A stretch of DNA of 64,000 bases. Origin: DAISKN01 sp963716925 (GTDB lineage Bacteria; Acidobacteriota; Vicinamibacteria; Marinacidobacterales; SMYC01). Under the pieces are notes generated by a model. The model had not been told where the DNA came from and searched no databases. It saw only the letters and a program-made list of their open reading frames with translations. The stretch's first letter is position 1. Every line of letters starts with the position of its first letter. Location of the stretch: contig CAVQUX010000033.1 in the NCBI GenBank assembly GCA_963716925.1, positions 62,001-126,000 on the forward strand, given 5' to 3'. Positions 46,087 to 55,848 of the stretch are shown piece after piece. A program made the position numbers and the translations under genes.

Positions 46087-47480
46087 GGAGTCCGTTGCTC
46101 GGCACAATTCTAAGCTGGCCGGCTTCAGGCGTCGACGAGCTGACTCGTAGAGGCCTTGCCCGAGCGCGGCAGTCGCAGCGTCACCCCTCGAGCAACCTAC
46201 CCTATCGGGCGCTCGTCACCGTCTCCGGAAACTTTCCCATCTACTCTCACACATTCGTCTATCGGGAGCTCATCGAGCTGGCGCGCAGCGGGTTCGAGCT
46301 GTGTCTGCTTTACTCGAATCGCAAGTCCCGAAGTCATCTCCATGCGGAGTTCGACGCTCTCTGGCAGGCGAAGCGGAGAGACAACTTGAATTCATGGAGC
46401 GGCGGAGGCGCCATCGAGCATTACCGCCGGCGAATGCCCGAAACCGTAGCGCGCCTGACAGGGCTGGTCACCGAATTCTCCGGAATGGGCGCCGATGCCT
46501 TGTTCGCGCACAAACACTTTCGCCAGGCGTTCGCCTTCACGCGTCTCGTCGAAGCATGGGCCCCGGACTATTTGCACTCCTACTTTTTCTACGAACGCTC
46601 GCTCATGACGCTCGTGGCCTCGTACTTGCTGGGCGTCCCCCGCGGAATCACCTGCTACGCGGATCACGTACTGGAAGACTACGAGCTCAAGGTTGTACCC
46701 CTACACCTGAAGCTCTGCGACGTCGTGATCGCGACCACCGATCGTGTGCGACGCGAGCTTTTGCAGATCGCGCCGGCCGCCGATCCCCTTCGGATTCTAT
46801 TGAAGCCCAACGCCATAGCGGCCTCGCTGTTTCCGGTGAGCGACCATCCTGATCCTGTTTCCAGCGCTCCTTTCCGCCTCGTTTGTGCGAGTCGCATCGA
46901 GCCAAAGAAAGGACTGCTGGTTGCGGTGGAGGCGATTGCCCTACTTCGAGATCGCGGTGTATCGGTGCTCCTCCATATCCTGGGTGAGGCCGACGACAAA
47001 CCATCGAGCCGGCAATACGAGCGCAGGCTTCGTCGCCGCATCGCGGAGCTCGACATCGGAGCGGGCGTTCGCCTCGAGGGCCGCCGGGATCTGGATGGTG
47101 TGCGTCGCTTTCTCGCTTCAGCCCATCTCTTCATCGCTCCTTTCGTGGAATTGGGCAACGGCGACAAGGACGGTATCCCGACAGCGTTGCTCGAGGCTAT
47201 GGCCACCGGCTTGACGGCGATCGTGACCGACGCGGGATCGATCCTGGAAGTCGTAGAAGACGGAAAGGATGGCGTCGTAGTGCCTCAGCACGACGCGAAG
47301 GCGCTGGCCGACGCCATCGAGGCCATTTTGCACGATCCGGATCGACGTCGCAGATTGGGCGCCGAGGCAGCGCACAAAATACGTCGCGACTTCGACGTCG
47401 AAACCTGCGAGAGGATGTTTCACGAACGCGTACGTCAAATCCTCACGGCACGGCGGAAGGTGTCATGCGCGAGTCAATGA
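46080..47480 (+). CDS. Family 4 glycosyltransferase
   Basis: 466 residues from ATG 46080, 7 bp inside the previous gene with GGGAGA as ribosome site. The C-terminal domain has CASRIEPKKGLLVAVEAI and DKDGIPTALLEAMATG; the N-terminal domain starts VTVSGNFPIYSHTFVYREL, like GT4 enzymes of exopolysaccharide pathways that recognise lipid-linked acceptors. A longer upstream frame lies inside the previous gene and is rejected. Confidence 0.9.
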   Translation: MLRSPLLGTILSWPASGVDELTRRGLARARQSQRHPSSNLPYRALVTVSGNFPIYSHTFVYRELIELARSGFELCLLYSNRKSRSHLHAEFDALWQAKRRDNLNSWSGGGAIEHYRRRMPETVARLTGLVTEFSGMGADALFAHKHFRQAFAFTRLVEAWAPDYLHSYFFYERSLMTLVASYLLGVPRGITCYADHVLEDYELKVVPLHLKLCDVVIATTDRVRRELLQIAPAADPLRILLKPNAIAASLFPVSDHPDPVSSAPFRLVCASRIEPKKGLLVAVEAIALLRDRGVSVLLHILGEADDKPSSRQYERRLRRRIAELDIGAGVRLEGRRDLDGVRRFLASAHLFIAPFVELGNGDKDGIPTALLEAMATGLTAIVTDAGSILEVVEDGKDGVVVPQHDAKALADAIEAILHDPDRRRRLGAEAAHKIRRDFDVETCERMFHERVRQILTARRKVSCASQ

Positions 47481-47542
47481 GTATCGGTTTCTTGGATTCT
47501 CGTTTCCACTTGTGTTAAGTGTTTCGCACCATGGAGTCGGGT

Positions 47543-47564
47543 GCCTGTGGAAGAGCCCACAGGC
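47543..47564 (+). terminator. Stem-loop between glycosyltransferase genes
   Basis: GCCTGTGG, a 6-base loop, CCACAGGC: a perfect 8-bp stem 62 bp after one gene and 25 bp before the next. There is no T-run, so it could be a weak terminator or a leader structure limiting translation of the gene at 47590. Confidence 0.4.
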
Positions 47565-47589
47565 TTGAACTGGAGACGAGATTCTCCCT

Positions 47590-49815
47590 ATGAGAATTTG
47601 CTATCTCACGAACGAGTATCCAGTGGATGGAAAACACGCTGGAGGCATTGCGACCTATCTGAAGACGATTGCGGAGACGCTGGTGCGACAGGGTCATCAT
47701 GTGGACGTCGTCTACTGTCACCACAAACTCGCAGATCAGAAGATTCTGAACATCAATGACGTCACCGTTCATCTGGTTCCATCGACCCAAACGATCAATA
47801 GACTTTTCTTCCGAATCCTGAGCCGCAAATATTGTGGAGTATTGCGTCTTCTGGGCGTCCACGGCGATTTGGCCGGCTATCTCGCCATATCACTGTGCAT
47901 GACCGACTATATCGAGAAGCACATCAAGGCGGACGTCTTCGAGTGCCAGGAGATAGGTTTTCTGGCCTATTTCCTTTGTATGGACCGGGAGAACGTAGTC
48001 ATCAAGCTCCACACGCCGTTCGCATATGTCTCGCGGTTGAATCGAATCTTTTCTTTGAAGTATGCGTTCATCGAGTACTTCGAGCGCAAGACCGTCGCGA
48101 TGAGCACGGGCATCTCGTCGCCTTCGGCATCTCTGGCCAAGCGAATCTCGCGCAGATGGCTGCTCGGAAAACGCATTTCGGTAGAGAATCTTCCCTTTCG
48201 CCTGAGTGAGGTCGTCGAGGACGACAGCTCCGTGCCTCCCTTCAAATATGTTCTCTATTTTGGCCGGATCGAGATTCGAAAGGGAGTTCTACTGCTGGCC
48301 AAGGCGATAAAACAACTGCGGTCGCAATACGGTGACATCATGTTCCTGTTCGTGGGCAACGATGCCCTGTACGGAAGGAAACAAAATAAATCCGTAAAGA
48401 AGAAACTGCTGAAGATACTCGGCCCGGCTGTGTCCCGGATTTCTTTCATGGAGGCTCGAACCCACGAACAGCTCTATCCTCTGATTCGACGAGCCGAATT
48501 CGTGGTCCTTCCTTCCCTGTGGGAAAACTTTCCCTACGCATGTCTGGAGTCGATGGCGCTGGGGAAGACTGTCGTCGCTCCTTCGGACACCGGCTTCGCG
48601 GAGCAATTCCGGGATATGGAGTCCGGGGTATTGTTCAAGCGAAAGAGTTATCGAGACCTGGCGAAGAAAATCGCTTATTGCCTCGAGCATCGCGAAACGG
48701 TTCAGCGGATCGGTGTCACTGCGCAGAAAAAGATCGAGGACTTCGACGCAGTGAAGATGACGCTCGCGATGCTGAAGAAATATCACGAGACGATAGGCAA
48801 CCTCCCCACCCCGGCGACGCGCACAGTAAGGTGGCTGGGTCACGACCTACTGGTTCGAGAATTCAGGAATCGCGCCATGGCGCCGGACGTGAAACCGGCC
48901 CCTGCGTTCGACGACGATCAGGGCCCAGAGGTGAGCGTCATTGTTCCCTCCTACAATGAAGAGGAAATAGAAGAGAGCATCACCTGCCTTATCGAGCAAG
49001 AAACCAGCGTTTCCTACGAAGTAGTCGTCGTCGACAGCTCGCTGGACGACACTGCGAACATCGTGATTGGGAAGTTCCCCACGATCGTCGTTGTCTCGAG
49101 CAAACGTCCTCTGTCATACGGCGAGGCCAAGAATGTCGGTCTGAGCTTCGCGCGAGGCAGGAAAATTCTGTTCACCTATGCTGATACGAGAGTTCCGGCG
49201 GATTGGGTAGAGAGAATGGCCGGCCGGCTCGATGAATACGATGTCGTCGGCGGTCCGTTCCTCAATGGCACACCAGAGAGCGTGACAGGGACGCTTGGAT
49301 ACTGCCTGGAGTTTTTCAGGGTCTTGCCGAAGAAAACGTTGGATACAAACGCCAGGTACCTGACCGGAGGAAACTCCGGCTATCGCCGGGAAGCCATCAA
49401 AGGCAAGAAATTCATGTCGGGTATGGGTGAGAGTATTGCGTTCAATTTTGAGCTGTTAAGCGAGGGGAAAAAGGTAGTTTACGACCCCGCTCTGGGTGTC
49501 CTTCACTTCAATAAAGTGGGGTTCAGGAAGGTATTCGAATATCACGTCGTCCTCGGCAGAGGTGGGTATCGGTATCGAAAATCGCTGAACCTCAACTCTC
49601 TGATTATGAAAGCACCGATACTCTCCTTTCTGGTTCCCGTTGCGATCGTCCCATTCATCACCCTCAAGCTGTTCACCAACGGAGACTATGGAGAAGCACT
49701 CTTACTGTTGGTATTTTCGCCTCTTGCGATGCTCATTTATTCATTCTGGGCGTATGGATTCTATAGAGAATACAGAGATTCCCTCGGTGCGGGCAGCCAT
49801 TCCACCTCACAATAG
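47590..49815 (+). CDS. GT4-GT2 fusion glycosyltransferase
   Basis: 741 residues. Residues 1-410 are a GT4 enzyme (NEYPVDGKHAGGIATYLKTI, YFGRIEIRKGVLLL, SLWENFPYACLESMALG). A linker leads to a GT2 domain from about 450 (EVSVIVPSYNEEEIEESITC, VVVVDSSLDD, FTYADTRVPADWVERM, LTGGNSGYRREAI) and two or three C-terminal membrane segments. Two transfer steps on one membrane-bound chain are plausible. Base composition is clearly lower in GC than the flanking genes, consistent with separate acquisition. Confidence 0.9.
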   Translation: MRICYLTNEYPVDGKHAGGIATYLKTIAETLVRQGHHVDVVYCHHKLADQKILNINDVTVHLVPSTQTINRLFFRILSRKYCGVLRLLGVHGDLAGYLAISLCMTDYIEKHIKADVFECQEIGFLAYFLCMDRENVVIKLHTPFAYVSRLNRIFSLKYAFIEYFERKTVAMSTGISSPSASLAKRISRRWLLGKRISVENLPFRLSEVVEDDSSVPPFKYVLYFGRIEIRKGVLLLAKAIKQLRSQYGDIMFLFVGNDALYGRKQNKSVKKKLLKILGPAVSRISFMEARTHEQLYPLIRRAEFVVLPSLWENFPYACLESMALGKTVVAPSDTGFAEQFRDMESGVLFKRKSYRDLAKKIAYCLEHRETVQRIGVTAQKKIEDFDAVKMTLAMLKKYHETIGNLPTPATRTVRWLGHDLLVREFRNRAMAPDVKPAPAFDDDQGPEVSVIVPSYNEEEIEESITCLIEQETSVSYEVVVVDSSLDDTANIVIGKFPTIVVVSSKRPLSYGEAKNVGLSFARGRKILFTYADTRVPADWVERMAGRLDEYDVVGGPFLNGTPESVTGTLGYCLEFFRVLPKKTLDTNARYLTGGNSGYRREAIKGKKFMSGMGESIAFNFELLSEGKKVVYDPALGVLHFNKVGFRKVFEYHVVLGRGGYRYRKSLNLNSLIMKAPILSFLVPVAIVPFITLKLFTNGDYGEALLLLVFSPLAMLIYSFWAYGFYREYRDSLGAGSHSTSQ

Positions 49816-49899
49816 TAATTGCCCGACGCCCTGCGATGAACACGGCTGGGGTCTGCGGAGGAGTCAACCAGAGTCACCGACCTGATAGCGCAGATCGGC

Positions 49900-49932
49900 G
49901 ACACCAATGCCAGGAATCTTGGCATTGATGTC
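49900..49932. terminator. Hairpin between convergent genes
   Basis: GACA-C-CAATGCCA, a 7-base loop, TGGCATTG-A-TGTC: a 13-position stem with one mismatch, placed between the convergent genes ending at 49815 and 49953. Likely a two-way terminator, although no T-run follows. Confidence 0.55.
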
Positions 49933-49952
49933 CTAAGGGCGCTCGACTCTAG

Positions 49953-50981
49953 CTAGTGTTGATGGTGCGAAGGAAGTCCAGGATTGCCCAGCGGCCACAC
50001 CGACGAGTTGAACATCGCAAACACACCGGAGTCGTTATCAAACTCGGGAACCACCCAGGCGTGGACCATCCAATATTCTTGAGGACCCTCCGCGAAAACA
50101 CCACCGCTGGCTTCGCAAGCAGCCTTCGGCTCGAGCTCCCCCTTCACGCGGTCCAGAGCAGCGAGGAGTTGGGCTTCGCGCACGTCCCGGGGCACCGGCC
50201 CGTCAGGAGGAACGGAGCAATTGCCGAAGTGGACGTGCCAGTTGTCGAGTGGTCCTGCGAAACCCGAGGGGTGCTCCTCCGTCAGTGGGACCAGAAATGC
50301 GGCTCCCACGACGTGATAGTCCTTGTCGCCTTCCCACCGATCTCCTACGCAGCGCCCGATTTCGTCCACGCGGTACCGCTCTCCCCCCTCCTTGGCATAC
50401 AACACCATGTGGGGATCGGCGGGGTCGAACTCGCTATATTCTCCTGCCTTCGACATGTGGATGCCCATGTTGGGTGCCTGACCGCCGCGAAGCATGAAAC
50501 CAGCAGCGCAGGCATCGTCAATCGATTTGTATCGCGCGAGCGTGGCCGAGAGAACATCCAGCTGAGCGACCAACTCGCCAAGTTCTGTACGATCGATATG
50601 AAGCTCTTCCGGAATCTTGGCCGAGCTTTCATACAGCGCCTTCAGCTCCAAATAAGAACATGGAAGCGTCTCGTCCTGGCAGCGAACCTGATTCCCCGCG
50701 GGCCCCTCGAGCATGACGGGTACGATACGGCCCGCGATTTCATCGTAGACATAGCGGGAAAACCCGATCGCACCCGTCGGATGGTCTGGAGCTTCCGTCG
50801 GCAGATCAATGTCGGTTTGCCGCCGTTCGGCTGACGCTGCCCTCGTCTGATCGAAGCTGTTCGGCGCCTCCGAACAAGCGACAACAAGCACGCCTGCCAG
50901 CATCGCGACGTAGCTCATCCTCGCGGTCGACTTGGCGCGCGGACTAAAGGCCGCGTTCGGCAGGGTTCCGCGATCGTACAT
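49953..50981 (-). CDS. Lipoprotein paralogous to 30683 but without the cupredoxin domain
   Basis: 342 residues from ATG 50981 (ATG 50918 or a GTG further upstream are alternatives). The signal ends in VLVVACS. It matches residues 50-320 of the cupredoxin lipoprotein: IGFSRYVYDEIAG, CSYLELKALYESSAKIPEE, NMGIHMS, DNWHVHFGNCS, FAMFNSSVWPL. It stops right after WPL, where the copper domain of the paralog would begin. Function unknown; the conserved His- and Cys-rich phrases suggest metal or cofactor binding. Confidence 0.75.
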   Translation of the reverse strand: MYDRGTLPNAAFSPRAKSTARMSYVAMLAGVLVVACSEAPNSFDQTRAASAERRQTDIDLPTEAPDHPTGAIGFSRYVYDEIAGRIVPVMLEGPAGNQVRCQDETLPCSYLELKALYESSAKIPEELHIDRTELGELVAQLDVLSATLARYKSIDDACAAGFMLRGGQAPNMGIHMSKAGEYSEFDPADPHMVLYAKEGGERYRVDEIGRCVGDRWEGDKDYHVVGAAFLVPLTEEHPSGFAGPLDNWHVHFGNCSVPPDGPVPRDVREAQLLAALDRVKGELEPKAACEASGGVFAEGPQEYWMVHAWVVPEFDNDSGVFAMFNSSVWPLGNPGLPSHHQH

Positions 50982-51248
50982 CGCCGCTAATTTATCACAG
51001 CTTGTCACGATCCAATGCGATCATTCCTGGCAAGAGTTCCGGAGGGTCCCTCTCAACTTCACGCGGCCTCGTTCCAATGTGCCCGGCGTCGCCTCGGGCA
51101 CGAAGCCGATCGAGCTGCTGGAAAATCTGAGTCGTCATCGGGACGCCTCCGCCGGGATACATCCGCAAGCGATTGGATGTCTTGATACCTGCAAGCGATT
51201 CGGTTCACAGCACGCCCGTACTTGCTACGCAAACACGCCCATCCTTAT

Positions 51249-52997
51249 CTATTGGGCGGGGCGTTCGTCGGGGAGCTTTTCGGCTCGGCGGAAGAAGGCG
51301 TTCCACGCGGCTTCGGCGCGTTGAGCCCGCGCGCCATGTCTGTCCGGGGCCATCTCGTCGATGCCGGCACCCTCCGTATCGTCGATGGTCCGAAACACGA
51401 TAAGGACGCGCTTCGTCCCTGATACTTCCTGACCATCGAGCGGGACGAAGTCAGGAACGTACTGCTGCCAGAGTAACCCCCGCCGACGCCACTCTTCTGC
51501 TTGGGCCAGAACTCTCGAGCGCATCGTCTGGCCGCCGATGACGTCGAAGAAAAGGTAGGTCGGCTGTTCGTCGAGAAAGAAGGTCTCTTCGATCTGTCCC
51601 TTCTCGTCCACACGGAAGTTCTCCATGTAATGCCCCGGAGAAAGCAGCGGTCCCCTGCGAGCTGCATTGCGGACCCACTCGGCAACCTCGCGGCTCACGA
51701 GGCCGATTCGGTCGTGGATGTAGAGATTGGAGTAGTAGCCCAAGGCTCCGATCGCTCCCGCGACGAGGCTGTCCCCGGGCCGCGCGTACTCGGCGAAGGC
51801 CCTCCCGACCTCGGTCAGGTAAGCCGCTCCCTCCCGGTACATCTGCAGTTCTTCCTTCGGGCTAGGGAAAGCGGGGTGGGAGTACACGTAATTGTACCGG
51901 TAGCGCGCCCGTACCGAATCGGGCACCAGGAGCAACCCTCCGATCGGCAGCAACGCCACAACGACGGTCGCGAGGGTGGCGAGCGCGGGCGCGTAGCGGT
52001 TCCATCGCCGGACGCGATCGAGAAGCGATGCCAACAGAAGCGTCTGGAACGCGAACCCGGGAACGAGAAACCGTCCCATCAGCATCCAGTCTCCGCCGAC
52101 GAAGACGGCGTAGGCGGGAACGGCAACACTCATGACCACCACGGCGAGGGTCCGCCGTCCTGGAGCGTTTGCAAGAGCCAACGCGCCCGACGGGATCAGG
52201 AGAAACGGCGTCAGGAACGTCAGAAAGAACGCCGCCACGTAGCGAAAGCCGCGCTCGAGTACGTCGGCCCCGAATCCCACCTTGAGGTAGACGGGATTTG
52301 GAAAGAGAAGTTGGTAGTACGCGTAGCGTGCGGCGTAGTACCCGGCAAACCCCGCGAGCACGAGCCCGAGGCACGTCGCGACGGGGCGCACCCCCTTACG
52401 GCCGTGGGAGAGCAATGCCAGAAGCCCGACGAGAACGACCCAACAAATACCTTCGAATCGAAGAAGGCTCAGGGTGAGCCCTGCCAATGCTCCCGAGATC
52501 GGCGCCGGCTCCGGTCCAAGGACGAGGCGCTCGAAGCAGATAAAGAGCGCGAGCGCGAGCGGCATCGTCTCGAGCCCGCCTGTCGACCAGAGCGCAAATG
52601 GCGGGAAGAGCCCGAGGGCGAGTGTGGCCAACGAAGCGACGTCGCGATCGAAGCCGAGGTGAACCCGGAGCGCTCGATACACCGAGACCAGCAGAACGAT
52701 CCCGGTCGCCAAGGAAAACACTGGAGCCCAGATGGTGGGGTCGGCCCCCGCGAGCTCAATCGCCGCACAGACAGCGATCCAGAGGAAATCGGCGTAGCCT
52801 TCGACCGGTGTCCCTTCCCCGACGTTGAAGCGCAGGCCGTGGCCCTCGACCCAATTCCTTCCGTAGCGAAACGCGATGAACGCGTCATCCACAAGGAACC
52901 AGAGATGAAGCGCGAGGAGCAAGAAAACAACGGTGATGAGCGCGAGAGGGAGAACGTCGCGCCGCTCGAGGGCCCCTACGCTGGCATCCGTTGGCAT
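51249..52997 (-). CDS. GT-C membrane protein, arabinofuranosyltransferase-like
   Basis: 582 residues with about ten membrane segments. The first external loop FLVDDAFIAFRYGRNWVEGH, then GTPVEGYADFLW, is the DDA-type acidic motif of GT-C enzymes related to mycobacterial arabinofuranosyltransferases such as AftB. A soluble C-terminal domain of about 190 residues follows. Together with the UbiA protein it could mean that a polyprenyl-phosphate pentose is used, which is an inference. ATG 52997 is preferred over TTG further upstream. A remnant of the same family is at 55849. Confidence 0.78.
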   Translation of the reverse strand: MPTDASVGALERRDVLPLALITVVFLLLALHLWFLVDDAFIAFRYGRNWVEGHGLRFNVGEGTPVEGYADFLWIAVCAAIELAGADPTIWAPVFSLATGIVLLVSVYRALRVHLGFDRDVASLATLALGLFPPFALWSTGGLETMPLALALFICFERLVLGPEPAPISGALAGLTLSLLRFEGICWVVLVGLLALLSHGRKGVRPVATCLGLVLAGFAGYYAARYAYYQLLFPNPVYLKVGFGADVLERGFRYVAAFFLTFLTPFLLIPSGALALANAPGRRTLAVVVMSVAVPAYAVFVGGDWMLMGRFLVPGFAFQTLLLASLLDRVRRWNRYAPALATLATVVVALLPIGGLLLVPDSVRARYRYNYVYSHPAFPSPKEELQMYREGAAYLTEVGRAFAEYARPGDSLVAGAIGALGYYSNLYIHDRIGLVSREVAEWVRNAARRGPLLSPGHYMENFRVDEKGQIEETFFLDEQPTYLFFDVIGGQTMRSRVLAQAEEWRRRGLLWQQYVPDFVPLDGQEVSGTKRVLIVFRTIDDTEGAGIDEMAPDRHGARAQRAEAAWNAFFRRAEKLPDERPAQ

Positions 52998-53337
52998 GGA
53001 CCGATGATGCACCAACTCGGAGACGGGATACTAGCACACGTCGATTTGACGTGACCTGGATCGTCGCGCCCTCGCGCAGCACCTCCGTCATCACGCTGAG
53101 CGAAAGCGCCACCGGTGCCGATGCAAGTCGATGTGCTTTCCTTCGAGGAAGAGCGCGGTCATCGTCGATGGGTTGGAGTAGATTTGCCGACCCTAGGAGA
53201 AGTAGAATCGGGATCCCAGCAGCGGATGGGTGGATCCGAGGAGCGGATGGGCTATCGAACGTTACAACCTCCAGCCCATAGGAACGCCGCTCGTAAGGCG
53301 TATGGTGAGGTTCCCGCAAGTGGAGAAGAGGTGCGGT
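52998..53337. other. 340-bp region between divergent genes
   Basis: No gene is supported. The plus-strand frame that is open here joins the rSAM gene at 53338 but shows no domain. A short direct repeat of gcggatggg occurs at about 53223 and 53242. No clear promoter. Confidence 0.4.
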
Positions 53338-55362
53338 ATGGAAGGCAAAGACCCGATCAACGTTGCGTTGTTCCAGTTTAACCCTGGCTTTTACAACAAC
53401 CAGTCCTACCTACCCTACTCTGCGGGAATCTTATGGGCATACGCCAAGACGATTCCGGAAATCGAAGACCGGTATCGCAACATTGGGTTCTTTTTTGTCC
53501 GCCAGGATGCTGAACAACTCGTGGGCGACCTCGACCGCGTCGACGTCGCAGCCTTCTCAACCTACTTGTGGAATTGGGAGATCTCAAACGCTGTCGCCGT
53601 CGCTCTAAAGAAGCGGTTTCCGCGAGTTCTGACGATATTTGGTGGACCTCACGTCCCGAATGACGCGCGCTCGCTTCTTTCCACCCACTCGCACATCGAC
53701 ATCGCTGTGCATGGAGAGGGGGAACTCACGTTTGCCGATATCCTGAAGGAAAATCTTGGTGGGAAGAACTACGGCAGCATTCCTGGTTTGACCTTTAACG
53801 ACGGTGAGGGAATCCAATGCCTCCAGGCGGTGCGGGATCCAATTGGAGACCTGGATGATTTGCCGTCTCCTTACCTCACCGGTGTCTTTGATTCTGTGTT
53901 GCAGCAGCCGTATCAATTTCAAGCAACCTGGGAGACAAACCGTGGTTGTCCGTATAAGTGCACGTTCTGCTACTGGGGGACTGACTTTGACTTTGTCCAA
54001 AAGCTACGACAGTTTTCACTCGACCGGTTGACGGCGGAGCTGGAATATTTTGGCGATCATAAGATCACGTTTGTTTACCTGGCCGACGCCAATTTCGGAA
54101 TTATCGAACGTGACGTGCAGATCGCCGAACGACTCGCCGCCGTCAAGGTACGCACGAACGGGTACCCCGTAAAATTCAAAGCCAACTATGCGAAGAATAG
54201 TACGGACCGGGTTGTGGAGATCGCGCGCATTCTCAACAAAGAAAAACTCGACAGGGGAATCGGCCTGGCCATCCAGAGCATGGATGAGGCTGCTCTCGCC
54301 AACATCAAGAGGAAAAACCTCAAGATCGAGTCCTTCGCCAAGTTCATGCAACAGTACAAGCGGGAGGACATCTCCACGTACGTTGAATTGATCCTTGGTC
54401 TGCCTGGAGAAACCTATTCGTCCTTCCGAGACGGCATCGACCGGCTTCTGGTGGCGGGAGCTCACGATTCACTGTTCCTGCACAAGTGCATCGTATTGCC
54501 AAACACCGAGATGGACAGTCCCGCCTACCGGGCCGAGCACGGAATCAAGACATTGCGAGTTCCTGCCACATTGAGCCACAGCAGTACGCCAACGGGTTCG
54601 GTTCAGGAGATCGAGGAGCTCGTGTACGAGACCGCAACGATGTCGGCCAGCGACTGGAAGGCCTCGTACTTGTTGGCGTGGGCCATACAGACGTTTCACG
54701 TCCTGAGGCTCACCCAAGTGCCCGCGTTAGTCGCCTACGTCTACGAAAGATGCTCTTTCGGTGCGTTCTACGAAGCGCTAATCGAATTTGGAAGGCGTGT
54801 GCCGGATACACTCATCGGTGAAGAGCTGAGGCGTACGGAGGAAATCGTCGAAAATGTGCTAACGGAGGGTGACGGCTTCGACAAGGTGCTACCTGAGTTT
54901 TCGGACAGCGTGTGGCCGCCGGAGGAAGCGTCGTTCTTGCGAGTGTGCATGCAGTTGGACCGGTTCTACTCTGAACTGGGAGATTTCCTTTGCGACCTGG
55001 CGCAGAACAATAGCTGGTCTATCGAGGACGGTATTTTGGCTGATGCGTTGAAGTATCAGCAGGCGATCATTGTAAAATGGGACAAAGACGGGAGCGACGA
55101 GTTCCTTTTGAGGCATGGGGTGCATACTTTCTACGGTGATCACCTGAAGGGGTATGAAGCGCGCATGAAGAGAGGTCGGTTCCGGATTGTCGTTGAAGAC
55201 GACCTGAAATACGGAGGTGACAAAGAACGCTTTTCACGCGAGATCGCCTTTTGGGGCCGGCGTGGCGGACGGATGATCTATAGCAACGTCCATGAAGATC
55301 CACTCGAGGTGCTGTCGGATCCGTCGTCTGCCGGAGTGCACGCGAATGTTCAGGTTCAGTAA
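53338..55362 (+). CDS. B12-binding-domain radical SAM protein
   Basis: 674 residues from ATG 53338 with AGAAGAGG upstream. Residues 5-140 resemble a cobalamin-binding Rossmann domain (VDVAAFSTYLWNWE, TIFGGPHVPNDA, AVHGEGEL). The rSAM motif CPYKCTFC uses C204, C208 and C211, followed by the barrel and a 250-residue C-terminal extension. The family includes class B methylases that methylate unreactive carbon, along with ring-forming enzymes. Codon use is more AT-rich than in its neighbours. It stands alone, with no obvious operon partner. Confidence 0.87.
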   Translation: MEGKDPINVALFQFNPGFYNNQSYLPYSAGILWAYAKTIPEIEDRYRNIGFFFVRQDAEQLVGDLDRVDVAAFSTYLWNWEISNAVAVALKKRFPRVLTIFGGPHVPNDARSLLSTHSHIDIAVHGEGELTFADILKENLGGKNYGSIPGLTFNDGEGIQCLQAVRDPIGDLDDLPSPYLTGVFDSVLQQPYQFQATWETNRGCPYKCTFCYWGTDFDFVQKLRQFSLDRLTAELEYFGDHKITFVYLADANFGIIERDVQIAERLAAVKVRTNGYPVKFKANYAKNSTDRVVEIARILNKEKLDRGIGLAIQSMDEAALANIKRKNLKIESFAKFMQQYKREDISTYVELILGLPGETYSSFRDGIDRLLVAGAHDSLFLHKCIVLPNTEMDSPAYRAEHGIKTLRVPATLSHSSTPTGSVQEIEELVYETATMSASDWKASYLLAWAIQTFHVLRLTQVPALVAYVYERCSFGAFYEALIEFGRRVPDTLIGEELRRTEEIVENVLTEGDGFDKVLPEFSDSVWPPEEASFLRVCMQLDRFYSELGDFLCDLAQNNSWSIEDGILADALKYQQAIIVKWDKDGSDEFLLRHGVHTFYGDHLKGYEARMKRGRFRIVVEDDLKYGGDKERFSREIAFWGRRGGRMIYSNVHEDPLEVLSDPSSAGVHANVQVQ

Positions 55363-55514
55363 TCCTCCGTTACCCAGCCCGTCTAAGTTGATCCAGGCGG
55401 CTTGGTCGAACTTCACATCCTCAGGCTCGTCGCCATCGTCATCGGGAAAGGAATAGGAATTTTGATCAGCACGCAGGCGGGCTTGCCGTCGAAGTGCCGT
55501 GCTCGCGATTGTCG

Positions 55515-55838
55515 TTACTGGACTACGATCGTCGTCGTCTTGCTGGGCTGTATGGTGCAATAGATACTATAGTGACCCGGCTCATCGAAGCTGACCTCGA
55601 ACGCCTCACCCGTTCCTAGCGCACCCGAGTGGAATTGACCCGTCGGACTCTCCGGCGTTCCTGCCGTCACCGCATGCGGGAAGCCATCCCAATTCGCGAT
55701 GGTAATCGTCTGGCCCGGGCGGGCCGAGATCGTGCCAAAGCTGGAATTATTGATAGGCACGTAGACGCCCTCTTTAGGGCCGGCCTCGCTGCCCCCGGCG
55801 AAAGGGTCAACGACCTTGCTGACCATGGTGATCGTCAA
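55515..55838 (-). CDS. Stand-alone cupredoxin-like protein with lost copper ligands
   Basis: 107 residues matching the C-terminal cupredoxin domain of 30683: ISARPGQTITIANWDGFPHAVTAG, SFDEPGHYSIYC. The first His and the Cys are kept, but the ligand loop of the paralog (CRVHPEM) reads CTIQPSK, so the second His and the Met are gone. There is no signal peptide. Probably a detached, decaying domain of a gene like 30683, or a non-copper relative. Confidence 0.6.
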   Translation of the reverse strand: MTITMVSKVVDPFAGGSEAGPKEGVYVPINNSSFGTISARPGQTITIANWDGFPHAVTAGTPESPTGQFHSGALGTGEAFEVSFDEPGHYSIYCTIQPSKTTTIVVQ

Positions 55839-55848
55839 GAATGCGTGA

